From: Kineococcus aurantiacus
GTDB lineage: Bacteria > Actinomycetota > Actinomycetes > Actinomycetales > Kineococcaceae
Reading direction: 5' to 3'
Length of the DNA: 64,000 nt
Assembly (NCBI RefSeq): GCF_013409345.1
Contig: NZ_JACCBB010000001.1
Location: 4,216,001-4,280,000 of the forward strand
A program made the translations under genes and the position numbers. Position 1 is the first letter of the stretch. Each line of letters opens with the position of its first letter. Under the pieces are notes generated by a model. It worked only from the letters and a program-made list of their open reading frames with translations, ran no database searches and had not been told where the DNA came from. Shown piece after piece: positions 36,324 through 44,633 of the stretch.

Positions 36324-37549
36324 GCGACGCGCAGCGGGTGCTGGAGCGGTGCGACGAGCTCGCCGCGGTGTCGGCCATCGCGCACGGCATCGAACGCGTC
36401 CACCTCTCGCCCGAGCACGCGAAGGTCAACGAGCTGGCCGCCGCGTGGATGACCGGGACCGGCATGCGGACCTGGCGCGACCAGGCCGGGAACCAGTGGG
36501 GCCGGCTGGAGGGCCGCGAACCCGGCCTGCCCGCCCTCGTCCTCGGGTCGCACCTGGACACCGTCACCGACGCCGGCCGCTACGACGGCATGCTCGGGGT
36601 CCTGTCCGCCATCGAGGTCGCCCGCCGCCTCGCGCCGCGAGCCGCCGGACTCCCGTTCGCGCTGGAGGTCGTCGCGTTCTCCGACGAGGAGGGCACCCGC
36701 TTCTCCACCGCCCTGACGGGCAGTTCCGCCGTCGCCGGGAACTGGCACGAGGAGTGGTGGGACCGCGCCGACCGCGACGGGGTCACGGTGCGGCAGGCGG
36801 CCGAGGCGTTCGGGCTGGACCCGGCCCGCATCGGGGAGGCGGCCCGCCGGCCCGACGACCTCGTCGGCTACCTCGAACTGCACATCGAGCAGGGACCGCA
36901 GCTGGAGGCCGCCGGGCGCGCGCTCGGCGTCGTCACCTCCATCGCCGGTGCCCGCCGGTTCACCGGCCGCGTCGTGGGGGAGGCCCGGCACGCCGGCGGC
37001 ACCCCCTACCCGCGCCGCCGCGACGCCCTCGTGGGGGCCGCCGAGGTCGTCCTGGCCGTCGAGCGGTTCGCCGTCGAGCTCGGCGGCATCGCCACCGTGG
37101 GCCGGCTGCAGGCCCACCCCGGGGGCGTCAACGTCGTGCCCGGTCTCGTGGAGTTCTCCCTCGACGTCCGCGCCGAGCACGACGAGGACCGCGACGCCCT
37201 CGTCGAGCGCATCCACCGCCACGCCGAGAGCACCTGCGCCGCACGGGGTCTGGGTTTCGAGCTCACCGAGACCCACAACGCCGCCGGGGTGACCTGCGAC
37301 GCCGGGCTCGCCGCCTGCGTCACCGCGGGGATCGCCGCCACCGGCGACACCGCCCCGCCGCGGCTGTGGAGCCGCGCCGGGCACGACGCGATGGCCGTCG
37401 CGGCCGTCACCCCCGTCGCCATGCTCTTCGTGCGCTGCGAGGACGGCGTCAGCCACGCCCCCGGCGAGCGCGTGACCCTCGAGGACGTCGCCGCCGGCCT
37501 GGACGCCTTCGAGGCCGCCGTGCTCGACGTCGCCGCCCGGCGGTCCTGA
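36320..37549 (+). CDS. allC: Allantoate amidohydrolase
   Basis: A 409-residue M20-family zinc/manganese amidase that splits allantoate to ureidoglycine, CO2 and ammonia. The metal-binding set is intact: GSHLDTVTDAGRYDGMLGVL, FSDEEGTRFST, LELHIEQGPQLEAAG, and a late HAPGE-type segment (GVSHAPGERVTLED). The FSTALTGSSAVAG stretch is typical of AllC/hydantoinase-carbamoylase relatives. It is coupled to pucG upstream and followed 2 nt later by an RpiR regulator. Confidence 0.92.
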   Translation: MSDAQRVLERCDELAAVSAIAHGIERVHLSPEHAKVNELAAAWMTGTGMRTWRDQAGNQWGRLEGREPGLPALVLGSHLDTVTDAGRYDGMLGVLSAIEVARRLAPRAAGLPFALEVVAFSDEEGTRFSTALTGSSAVAGNWHEEWWDRADRDGVTVRQAAEAFGLDPARIGEAARRPDDLVGYLELHIEQGPQLEAAGRALGVVTSIAGARRFTGRVVGEARHAGGTPYPRRRDALVGAAEVVLAVERFAVELGGIATVGRLQAHPGGVNVVPGLVEFSLDVRAEHDEDRDALVERIHRHAESTCAARGLGFELTETHNAAGVTCDAGLAACVTAGIAATGDTAPPRLWSRAGHDAMAVAAVTPVAMLFVRCEDGVSHAPGERVTLEDVAAGLDAFEAAVLDVAARRS

Positions 37550-37551
37550 CC

Positions 37552-38415
37552 GTGCCCGGTGCGGGGTCCCCGCCGGGGCTGCGGCAGCGCATCGACGCGG
37601 CCTGGCCCGGGCTCACCCCCGCCGAGCGGCAGGTGGCGCAGTTCGCCGCCGAGCACGCCGACGACCTCGCCGGGTTCAGCGGCGCCGAGGTCGCCGAGCT
37701 CGCCGGGGCGTCCAAGGCGACCGTCAGCCGGTTCTTCCGCCGGCTCGGCTACGCCTCCTACGCCCAGGCCCGCGCCCAGGCCCGCACCGACGCCCGCGCG
37801 CTGCGGGCCCGCGGCGTCCCCACCGGGGGGCTGCCCGCCGGCGGCACCGGACCGGTCGACGTCCACGTCGCCCACGACGTCGACAACCTCACCCGCACCG
37901 CGGCGCACCTGGCCGCGGAGGACCTGCCGGCCGTGGTCGACCTGCTGGCCGGGGCCCGGCGGGTCCTCGTGCTGGGCTGGCGCAACAGCCACCCCGTCGC
38001 GCTGCACCTGCGCGAGCAGCTCCTGCAGGCCCGGGCCGACGTGTCCGTCGGCCCCGCCCCGGGGCAGACCGTCGCCGAGGAGCTCACCGGCCTCGACGGC
38101 CGCGACGCGCTGGTCGTCGTCGCCTTCCGCCGCCGCACCCCCGACGCGGCGGCCGTCCTGCGGGTGGCCGCCGACCTCGGCGTGCCCTGCCTGCTGCTCA
38201 CCGACCCCGCCGCCGGGCCCCCGCCGGTCCCGGTGGCGCACCGCCTCGTGGTCCCCGTCGAGGGACCCGGCGCCTTCGACAGCTACGCGGCGGTCATGAC
38301 GACCGTCGCCGTGCTGGCCGAGGGCGTCCTCGCCCGCCGGGGCCGGGCCGGCCGGGACCGGGTCCGCGACGTGGCCCGGGCGCACCGCACGCTGGGAGAG
38401 CTGGAGGAGCTGTGA
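37552..38415 (+). CDS. RpiR-family transcriptional regulator (HTH + SIS)
   Basis: A 287-residue regulator. The N-terminal HTH_6 domain (LTPAERQVAQFAAEHADDLA, AELAGASKATVSRFFRRLG) is followed by a SIS domain from about residue 110 (VLVLGWRNSHPVALHLREQL). SIS domains usually bind phosphosugars, but RpiR members near purine or allantoin genes are known, so an allantoin-pathway ligand is possible. It sits inside the pucG-allC-amidase transcript, coupled to the amidase gene by a GTGA overlap, and so could autoregulate it. Confidence 0.88.
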   Translation: MPGAGSPPGLRQRIDAAWPGLTPAERQVAQFAAEHADDLAGFSGAEVAELAGASKATVSRFFRRLGYASYAQARAQARTDARALRARGVPTGGLPAGGTGPVDVHVAHDVDNLTRTAAHLAAEDLPAVVDLLAGARRVLVLGWRNSHPVALHLREQLLQARADVSVGPAPGQTVAEELTGLDGRDALVVVAFRRRTPDAAAVLRVAADLGVPCLLLTDPAAGPPPVPVAHRLVVPVEGPGAFDSYAAVMTTVAVLAEGVLARRGRAGRDRVRDVARAHRTLGELEEL

Positions 38416-40013
38416 ACGGGTTCGACACCGCCGGGCTGCTGGCCGCCGCGGCCCGCTACGAGGACGCGCTGCGCCGCGACGACGTCAGCGCGCTGGACGA
38501 CCTGTTCGCGCCCGGCGCGCAGACCCTGCGCGCCGAGGGCGGGTCCGCGCTCGTGGGCAGCACGCACGTCGCCGCCTTCCGCCGCCGCCGGGGCGGGGCC
38601 CCGCCGCGCTGGCTGCGCCGCGTGCACCTGCGCGTGGTGTCCCCCGACGACGCCCTCACCGTCTCCGAGACCGAGCGCCTCGACGGCGGCAGCGGGCTGC
38701 AGACCCAGCTGTGGCACCGCGGGCCCGACGGCTGGCAGGTCACCGCCGCGCACGTCTCCGGCGCCGGCCCCGCGCAGGGCACCCCCGGCGCCGCCGCTGC
38801 GGACCCCGCCGCGGACCCGTTCGAGGACACCGCCACCTGGCGCCGGCCCACCGAACCGGCCCCCCTGCCCGCGGGCTCGGGCGACGGACCGCTGCGCGGG
38901 GTCCGCGTCGCGGTCAAGGACCTCGTCGCCGTCGCCGGGCAGCGCACCGGCGGCGGCGTCCCGCGGTGGCTGCAGCAGGCCCGGGTCAACCCCGCGAACG
39001 CCCCCGCCCTGCAGGCCCTGCTGGACGCCGGGGCCGCGGTCGCGGGCATCGCGCAGACCGACGAGCTGGCCTTCTCCCTCATGGGCGTCAACGCCCACCA
39101 CGGCACCCCGCCCAACGCCGCCGCCCCCGGCCGCGTCCCCGGCGGTTCCTCCTCCGGGTCGGCCGCCGCCGTCGCCGCCGGGACCGCCGACCTCGGGCTG
39201 GGCACCGACACCGCCGGGTCGCTGCGCGTGCCCGGCTCCTTCTGCGGGCTCTACGCCTGGCGGCCCACCCACGGCGCCGTCGACACCACCGGGGTGCTGC
39301 CCCTGGCCCCCTCCTTCGACACCGTCGGCCTGCTGGCCCGGCGCGCGGCGGTGCTGGCGGCCGCGGCGTCGGTGCTGCTGCCCGCGCCCGACGGCGGCCC
39401 CGCCCGCCGACCCGGGGCGCTGCTGCGCAGCCGCACCCTGACGGCCCTGGCCGAACCCGCCACGGCGCTCGCGGTCGACGCGGCGCTGACGGCGCTGGCC
39501 GTGCAGACGGGCCTGCCCCTGCTCGACGTCGAGGACGACGTCACCACCGAGGAGGTCCGGGCCTGGACGGAGGCCTTCCGCACCGTGCAGGCCGCGCAGG
39601 CGTGGGCCGCCCACGGCGGTTTCCTCACCGCCCACCCCGACGCCCTGTCCCCGGCCGTGGCGGCACGGTTCCGGGCCGGCGCCGACGTCGGCGCGCAGGA
39701 CCTCGCGGCGGCGCGGGCGACGATCGAGCGCACCCGCGAGCGGCTGGACGGGTTCCTCGCCCGGGGCTGGCTGTGCCTGCCCAGCACCGCGACCCCGGCA
39801 CCCCCGGTGGACTCCACCCCGCAGGAGTTCGAGGCCGCCCGCGCCGGGACGCTGCAGCTGTCCACCCTCGCCTCCCAGACCGGGGTCCCCGCCCTGGGGT
39901 TGCCGTGGGGACGCGTCGGGGAACTGCCCGTGGGCCTGTGCGTCCTGGCACCGCGCGGGGCGGACCGCTCGCTGCTGGCGCTGCTGGACGAGGTGGCCCC
40001 CCGCGAACCCTGA
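38412..40013 (+). CDS. AtzH-like (DUF3225) domain fused to amidase; predicted oxalurate amidohydrolase
   Basis: A 533-residue two-domain protein. Residues ~1-125 match the NTF2-like AtzH/HpxZ domain (ALRRDDVSALDDLFAPGAQT). Residues ~150-525 are an amidase-signature enzyme with the Ser-Ser-Lys triad visible: Lys in VAVKDLVAV (~168), GGSSSGSAAAVAAG (~245) and TDTAGSLRVPG (~267). In Klebsiella, separate hpxZ and hpxY genes encode these parts in the oxalurate branch of urate breakdown. Here they are fused and follow pucG, whose product is oxalurate, so oxalurate hydrolysis is the predicted role. Allophanate or another ureido acid remain alternatives. Confidence 0.8.
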   Translation: MNGFDTAGLLAAAARYEDALRRDDVSALDDLFAPGAQTLRAEGGSALVGSTHVAAFRRRRGGAPPRWLRRVHLRVVSPDDALTVSETERLDGGSGLQTQLWHRGPDGWQVTAAHVSGAGPAQGTPGAAAADPAADPFEDTATWRRPTEPAPLPAGSGDGPLRGVRVAVKDLVAVAGQRTGGGVPRWLQQARVNPANAPALQALLDAGAAVAGIAQTDELAFSLMGVNAHHGTPPNAAAPGRVPGGSSSGSAAAVAAGTADLGLGTDTAGSLRVPGSFCGLYAWRPTHGAVDTTGVLPLAPSFDTVGLLARRAAVLAAAASVLLPAPDGGPARRPGALLRSRTLTALAEPATALAVDAALTALAVQTGLPLLDVEDDVTTEEVRAWTEAFRTVQAAQAWAAHGGFLTAHPDALSPAVAARFRAGADVGAQDLAAARATIERTRERLDGFLARGWLCLPSTATPAPPVDSTPQEFEAARAGTLQLSTLASQTGVPALGLPWGRVGELPVGLCVLAPRGADRSLLALLDEVAPREP

Positions 40014-40065
40014 ACGCGCGGACCCCGGAAGTACGAAGCCTGGGCGGCCGTCAGATATATCCGTG

Positions 40066-40099
40066 AGGTTACAGGGGTGAAACCTGGGCTCACTAGCGT
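40066..40099 (+). promoter_or_regulatory. Candidate operator/promoter of the NCS1 permease operon
   Basis: AGGTT (40066-40070) and AACCT (40081-40085) form an inverted repeat with a 10-nt centre. TTACAG (40069) to TAGCGT (40094-40099) could be a -35/-10 pair with a 19-nt spacer. The stretch from 40051 is AT-rich for this genome. The GntR or RpiR protein encoded nearby is a candidate binder. Confidence 0.4.
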
Positions 40100-40163
40100 T
40101 CGAGAGGCGCCGGTCCCGATCCCGGCGCTCCCCGCACGGGGAGGACCGAGCTCAGGAGCGGCC

Positions 40164-41657
40164 ATGACCGAGGTGACGCGGGCCGAGGTGGAACTCTCCG
40201 GCCCCTCGCACGCAGCAGGGGACGGGCTGGTCAAGCAGGGGTACCACCCCCGGCTGACGAACTCCGACCTGGCGCCGCTGAAGCGGCAGAACTGGTCGTC
40301 GTACAACTTCTTCGCCTTCTGGATGTCCGACGTGCACAGCGTCGGCGGGTACGTCACGGCGGGCAGCCTGTTCGCCCTCGGCCTGGCCGCGTGGCAGGTC
40401 CTCGTCGCGCTGCTCGTCGGCATCGTCATCGTCTACTTCCTCTGCAACCTCGTGGCCCGCCCCAGCCAGGCGACGGGCGTGCCCTACCCGGTCGCCTCGC
40501 GGGTCGCCTTCGGCGTCGTGGGGGCCAACGTCCCGGCCGTCGTGCGCGGGCTCATCGCGGTGGCCTGGTACGGCATCCAGACCTACCTGGCCTCCAACGC
40601 GCTCGTCCTGTTCGCGCTGAAGGTCAACCCCGCGTGGGGTCCGTACGCCGAGGTGGCCCAGCACGGTTTCCTGGGGCTGAGCACCCTGGGCTGGATCGCC
40701 TTCGGCGTCATGTGGGTCCTGCAGGCCCTGGTGTTCTGGCGGGGCATGGAGGCCATCCGGAAGTTCATCGACTTCTGCGGCCCGGCCGTCTACGTCGTGA
40801 TGTTCGCCCTGGCGGCCTACCTGGTGACCGAGGCGGGCGGGTTCTCGAACGTCTCGCTGAACCTGGGGTCGGTCGACCACACCGGCCTCGGTGCGCTCGG
40901 GGTGATGGTCTCGGCCGTGGCGCTCGTCGTGTCCTACTTCTCCGGCCCGATGCTGAACTACGGCGACTTCGCCCGGTACGGCCGGACGATGGCCGCGGTG
41001 CGCAAGGGGAACTTCCTCGGCCTGCCCGTCAACTTCCTGGTGTTCGCCGTGCTGTGCGTCGTCACGGCCTCGGCCACCGTCCCGGTCTACGGGGAGCTGG
41101 TCACCGACCCGGTCGACACGGTCTACCGCCTCGACAACACGACGATCGCCGTGCTCGGCTGCCTCACCTTCATGATCGCCACCATCGGCATCAACATCGT
41201 GGCGAACTTCGTCTCCCCGGCGTTCGACTTCTCCCACGTCGCCCCGCAACGCATCAGCTGGCGCATGGGCGGGATGATCGCCGCGGTCGGGTCCGTGCTC
41301 ATCACCCCGTGGAACCTGTACAACTCCCCGGAGACCATCCACTACACCCTCGACACGCTGGGCGCGTTCATCGGGCCGCTGTACGGCGTCCTCATCGCCG
41401 ACTACTACGTCGTGAAGAAGCAGCTGGTCCGGGTCGACGACCTGTTCACCATGGACCCCGCCGGCGCCTACCACTACCGCAAGGGCTGGAACCCGGTCGC
41501 CGTGGGCGTCACCGCGGTCGCCGCCCTGGTCGGCATCTGCATCGTGTTCTTCACCAACGCCACCGCGGCCAGCTTCAGCTGGTTCATCGGCGCCGGTCTG
41601 GCCTTCGGCCTGTACGTCGCCCTGAAGAACTCGATCCCCGCGTCGGTGCGCGCCTGA
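40164..41657 (+). CDS. NCS1 family nucleobase/allantoin permease
   Basis: A 497-residue transporter with about twelve membrane segments. The NCS1 start is clear: NSDLAPLKRQNWSSYNFFAFWMSD, then GYVTAGSLFALGL and VPYPVASRVAFGVVGANVPA. NCS1 proteins carry purines, pyrimidines, allantoin or hydantoins with H+ or Na+. The gene context favours allantoin or a purine. ATG 40164 is preceded by CAGGAG at a good distance; the open frame upstream lacks conservation-like character. It is coupled (TGATG) to the racemase-family gene. Confidence 0.9.
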   Translation: MTEVTRAEVELSGPSHAAGDGLVKQGYHPRLTNSDLAPLKRQNWSSYNFFAFWMSDVHSVGGYVTAGSLFALGLAAWQVLVALLVGIVIVYFLCNLVARPSQATGVPYPVASRVAFGVVGANVPAVVRGLIAVAWYGIQTYLASNALVLFALKVNPAWGPYAEVAQHGFLGLSTLGWIAFGVMWVLQALVFWRGMEAIRKFIDFCGPAVYVVMFALAAYLVTEAGGFSNVSLNLGSVDHTGLGALGVMVSAVALVVSYFSGPMLNYGDFARYGRTMAAVRKGNFLGLPVNFLVFAVLCVVTASATVPVYGELVTDPVDTVYRLDNTTIAVLGCLTFMIATIGINIVANFVSPAFDFSHVAPQRISWRMGGMIAAVGSVLITPWNLYNSPETIHYTLDTLGAFIGPLYGVLIADYYVVKKQLVRVDDLFTMDPAGAYHYRKGWNPVAVGVTAVAALVGICIVFFTNATAASFSWFIGAGLAFGLYVALKNSIPASVRA

Positions 41658-42385
41658 TGCCCACGGTCCTGGTCGTCAACGTCAACACCTCCCCGGCGGT
41701 GACCGACGTCATCGCCGCCGCCGCCCGGGCGGCGGTGTCGGCGGCGACCAGGGTCGTGGCCCTCACCCCGCGGTTCGGCCCGGCCTCGGTGGAGTCGAAC
41801 TACGAGAGCCACCTGTCCGCCGTCGGCGTCCTGGACGCGGTCCAGCACCACCAGGGGGAGTTCGACGCCGTCGTGCACGCCGGGTTCGGGGAGGTGGGCC
41901 GGGAGGCGCTGCAGGACGTGCTGAGCGTGCCCGTCGTCGACATCACCGAGGCCGCCGCGCACACGGCCTGCCTGCTGGGCCGCAGCTTCGGGGTCGTCAC
42001 CTCGCTGGACCGCACCGCACCGGCCATCCACGACCGGCTGCTGCTGGCCGGGCTGGCGGGGCGCTGCGCCGGGATCGGCAGCGTCGACCTGCCGGTCCTG
42101 GACCTCGAGACCGACCCCGGCGTCACCGCGAAGGCGTTCGTCGAGCAGGGCCGGCGGCTCGTCGAGGCCGGCGCCGAGGTCGTCGTCCTCGGCTGCGCGG
42201 GGCTGTCCGGCCTGCACGGGGCCGTCGCCGCCGAGCTGGAGGTCCCCGTCGTCGACGGCGTCGCCGCGGCCGCCCGCACCGCCGAGTCCCTCGTGGCGCT
42301 GGGCCTGTCGACGTCCAAGGTCCGCAGCTACGCCCCGCCGAGGCCGAAACCGGTCCGGGGCTGGCCCTTCCCGAACCTGGGATGA
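41657..42385 (+). CDS. Asp/Glu/hydantoin racemase family protein lacking the first catalytic Cys
   Basis: A 242-residue member of the Asp/Glu/hydantoin racemase fold. It begins VLVVNVNTSPAVTDVI, with the SVESNYESH loop. Two-base racemases such as HyuA and allantoin racemase use a Cys near 76 and one near 181. Here the second is present (VVLGCAGLSG, Cys180) but the first motif reads HAGFGEVG, with Gly76. The same Gly/Cys arrangement occurs in arylmalonate decarboxylase. Allantoin racemase is the context-based guess, but the chemistry may differ. It is coupled to the permease upstream. Confidence 0.78.
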   Translation: MPTVLVVNVNTSPAVTDVIAAAARAAVSAATRVVALTPRFGPASVESNYESHLSAVGVLDAVQHHQGEFDAVVHAGFGEVGREALQDVLSVPVVDITEAAAHTACLLGRSFGVVTSLDRTAPAIHDRLLLAGLAGRCAGIGSVDLPVLDLETDPGVTAKAFVEQGRRLVEAGAEVVVLGCAGLSGLHGAVAAELEVPVVDGVAAAARTAESLVALGLSTSKVRSYAPPRPKPVRGWPFPNLG

Positions 42386-42386
42386 T
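42381..42386 (+). promoter_or_regulatory. Candidate -10 (GATGAT) of GntR gene
   Basis: GATGAT lies 6 nt before GTG 42393 and overlaps the stop of the racemase gene, so it may be coincidental. The layout is identical to that before 514 and 3542. Confidence 0.3.
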
Positions 42387-42392
42387 CCCCGG

Positions 42393-43082
42393 GTGAGTCC
42401 CCCCGGCCGCCCGGTCCTCGACGCGATCCGCAGCGACATCGTCGAGGGGGTCGTGCCCCCGGGGTCGTTCCTGGAGGTCGACGCGCTGGCCGCCAGCCAC
42501 GACGTCAGCCGCATCCCGGTCCGCGAGGCGCTCATGACCCTCGTGGGGGAGGGGCTCGTCGAGCACCGGCCCCGGCGGGGCTACTCGGTGGCGATGCTGG
42601 CCGAGGGGGAGCTGGCCGAGCTGTTCGAGGTGCGCGGGACGCTGGAACTGGCGGCCCTGCGGGTGGCGGTCCGCCTCGGCGGGCCGGACGACGTCGAGGC
42701 CGCCCGCACCGCCCACGAGGCGCTGGGCGAGGCCGCCCGGCGCGGGGACGAGCGCGAGTACCACCACCACAGCCGCGCCTTCCACCAGGCGCTGACCCGG
42801 CCCTCGGCGATGCCCCGGCTGCTGGGGGTCTTCGAGCGGGTCTGGGACCTCACCGAGCCCTACCGGCCGATGGGGGACCTGGCCCCCCGCGAGGCCGAGC
42901 AGCTGCAGGACGACCACGGCCGGATGCTCGACGCCTTCGCCGCCGCCGACGCCGCCGCGCTGCTGGCCGCGGCCCGCGACCACCAGGAGCACCTGGCCGC
43001 CCGGGTCCGCGCCCGTCCCGTCGCGGGGCCGCCGGCCCCGGTCAGGCCAGCCAGGCGTCGACCGCGGCCACCTGCTCCCTGA
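42393..43082 (+). CDS. GntR-family regulator with FCD domain
   Basis: A 229-residue repressor/activator of the FadR subfamily. The winged HTH is at residues ~5-70 (PGSFLEVDALAASHDVSRIP, VREALMTLVGEGLVEHRPRR). The all-helical FCD ligand domain has metal-type His residues in FHQALTRPS, DDHGRML and ARDHQEHLA. It lies immediately downstream of the permease-racemase pair and likely controls it. The last 41 nt overlap the convergent adenosine deaminase gene, giving a Pro/Arg-rich tail that may be a read-through extension. Confidence 0.9.
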   Translation: MSPPGRPVLDAIRSDIVEGVVPPGSFLEVDALAASHDVSRIPVREALMTLVGEGLVEHRPRRGYSVAMLAEGELAELFEVRGTLELAALRVAVRLGGPDDVEAARTAHEALGEAARRGDEREYHHHSRAFHQALTRPSAMPRLLGVFERVWDLTEPYRPMGDLAPREAEQLQDDHGRMLDAFAAADAAALLAAARDHQEHLAARVRARPVAGPPAPVRPARRRPRPPAP

Positions 43083-44016
43083 CGAACGCCGCCGGGGCGC
43101 CGGACCCCTCCAGCGACGCCTTCGCCACGGCGGCCAGCTGCTCGTCGGACAGCCCCAGGGAGGTGCGGGCGGTCTCGTACTCCTCCAGCAGCCCCGGGCC
43201 GAACAGCAGCGGGTCGTCGCCGTTGATCGAGCAGCGGACCCCCGCCTCCAGCAGCGCCGGCAGCGGGTGGGCGCCGATCTCGGGGACCACCCACAGGGCC
43301 ACGTTCGAGGTCGGGCACACGTCCAGCACCGTGCCCTCGGCCGCGAGCCGGCGCACGAGCTCGGGGTCCTCCACGGCGCGGACGCCGTGCTGGACCCGCC
43401 GCGCCCCCAGCAGGTCCAGGGCGTCGACGACGCTCTCGGGGCCCAGCAGCTCCCCGGCGTGCGGGGCGGACACCAGCCCGGCCTCGCGCGCGATCGCGAA
43501 CGCCTTCTCGAAGGGCGCCGGGGGGAACAGCGCCTCGTCGGCGGCCAGGCCGAAGGAGACGACGCCGCGGCCGGCGAACCCCGCCGCCAGGACGGCCAGC
43601 TCCTCCGCCTGTGCGGGCGGCAGGTTGCGGATCGCCACCAGCATCAGCCCGAAGCCGATCCCGAGCCGGTCGGCCTCGGCGCGGCCGGTCTCGAGCAGGA
43701 ACGTCGTGACCTCCTCGGGGGTCCCGAACTGCGGGACGTAGAACATCGGGTTGGCCTGGGCCTCCAGCCAGACCGCGCCGGAGGCGGCGGCGTCCTGCAC
43801 GACCTCGCGCACGACCCGGGCCAGCTGGTCGCGGGTCCGGACGAGGCCGACGGCGCCGTCGTACATCTCCACGAACTGGGGGAAGCTGGTGTACCCCCGC
43901 ACCGGCGGCACGACCTCCCCGGCGTGCGCCGCGAACTCGGCCAGGGTCTGCGGGCGCATCGCGCCCTCCAGGTGCAGGTGCAGGTGCGCCTTGGGCAGGG
44001 CGGCGAGGTCACGCAC
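43042..44016 (-). CDS. add: Adenosine deaminase family protein
   Basis: A 324-residue metal-dependent deaminase converting adenosine (or possibly adenine or a derivative) to inosine/hypoxanthine. The zinc site HLHLHLEGAM opens the protein. SAPHAGELLGPE, VQHGVRAVED and CSINGDDPLLFG are the other catalytic motifs, and VCPTSNVAL is typical. The usual GLDLAGDE reads FGLAADE here. It feeds the xanthine-urate route downstream. The GTG start has GAGGAGAAG upstream, and it is divergent from a TetR gene across 29 nt. Confidence 0.88.
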   Translation of the reverse strand: MRDLAALPKAHLHLHLEGAMRPQTLAEFAAHAGEVVPPVRGYTSFPQFVEMYDGAVGLVRTRDQLARVVREVVQDAAASGAVWLEAQANPMFYVPQFGTPEEVTTFLLETGRAEADRLGIGFGLMLVAIRNLPPAQAEELAVLAAGFAGRGVVSFGLAADEALFPPAPFEKAFAIAREAGLVSAPHAGELLGPESVVDALDLLGARRVQHGVRAVEDPELVRRLAAEGTVLDVCPTSNVALWVVPEIGAHPLPALLEAGVRCSINGDDPLLFGPGLLEEYETARTSLGLSDEQLAAVAKASLEGSGAPAAFVREQVAAVDAWLA

Positions 44017-44033
44017 GGGTCTTCTCCTCTGGC

Positions 44034-44039
44034 TAGGCT
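44034..44039 (+). promoter_or_regulatory. Candidate -10 (TAGGCT) of TetR gene, leaderless layout
   Basis: TAGGCT lies 6 nt before GTG 44046. It sits inside the 29-nt gap to the divergent add gene, so binding there would affect both. Confidence 0.45.
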
Positions 44040-44045
44040 GGAACG

Positions 44046-44633
44046 GTGAGCGAACGGGAACGGCTGCTGCGGCTGGTGGCCGGCCACCTGCTCGACCACG
44101 GTGTCACGTCCTCGACCCTGCGCGGTCTGGCCCGCGCCGCGGGGTCGAACAACCGCATGCTGCTGTACTACTTCGGCAGCCGCGAGCAGCTGGTCGGGGA
44201 AGCCCTGCGGACCGTCGCCCGGGACCTGTTCCCCGGGTTCGAGAACGCCTGGTCGGAGCTGGAGCACGGCACGGGGACGCTGCAGGAGGACCTGCAGCGC
44301 GTGTGGGACCACATCGCCGACCCCGTCAACCTGCCGTTCCTGCGGCTGTTCTTCGAGGTGTTCGGGCAGGCGACGCGGCAGCCGGGGTACGCCGACCTCA
44401 TGGGTGACATCGCCAACTGGCACCGGCCGGCCGTGGGCCGGCTGCGGCGCGAGGGCTGGCCGGCCGAGCGGGCCGAGGCCTTCGCGCACGAGCTCACCGC
44501 GTCGTGGCGCGGGCTGCAGATGACGCTCATCCTCACCGGCGACGCCGCCGCCGTGGGGCGGGTGCAGGCGCAGGCGCTGGAGGCGTTCTGCGCCCGCGCC
44601 GGGGTTCACGCCGGGGCGGGCGCCGGCACGTAG
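44046..44633 (+). CDS. TetR-family transcriptional regulator
   Basis: A 195-residue regulator. The HTH occupies residues ~10-50 (LLDHGVTSSTLRGLARAAGS, LLYYFGSREQLV). The C-terminal helical ligand domain contains the FLRLFFEVFGQATRQPGYAD segment. It is divergent from add and convergent with the flavin monooxygenase gene, overlapping its end by 28 nt. Its targets could be add or the monooxygenase/ABC unit; the 16-bp palindrome at 46038-46053 suits a TetR dimer. Confidence 0.85.
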   Translation: MSERERLLRLVAGHLLDHGVTSSTLRGLARAAGSNNRMLLYYFGSREQLVGEALRTVARDLFPGFENAWSELEHGTGTLQEDLQRVWDHIADPVNLPFLRLFFEVFGQATRQPGYADLMGDIANWHRPAVGRLRREGWPAERAEAFAHELTASWRGLQMTLILTGDAAAVGRVQAQALEAFCARAGVHAGAGAGT

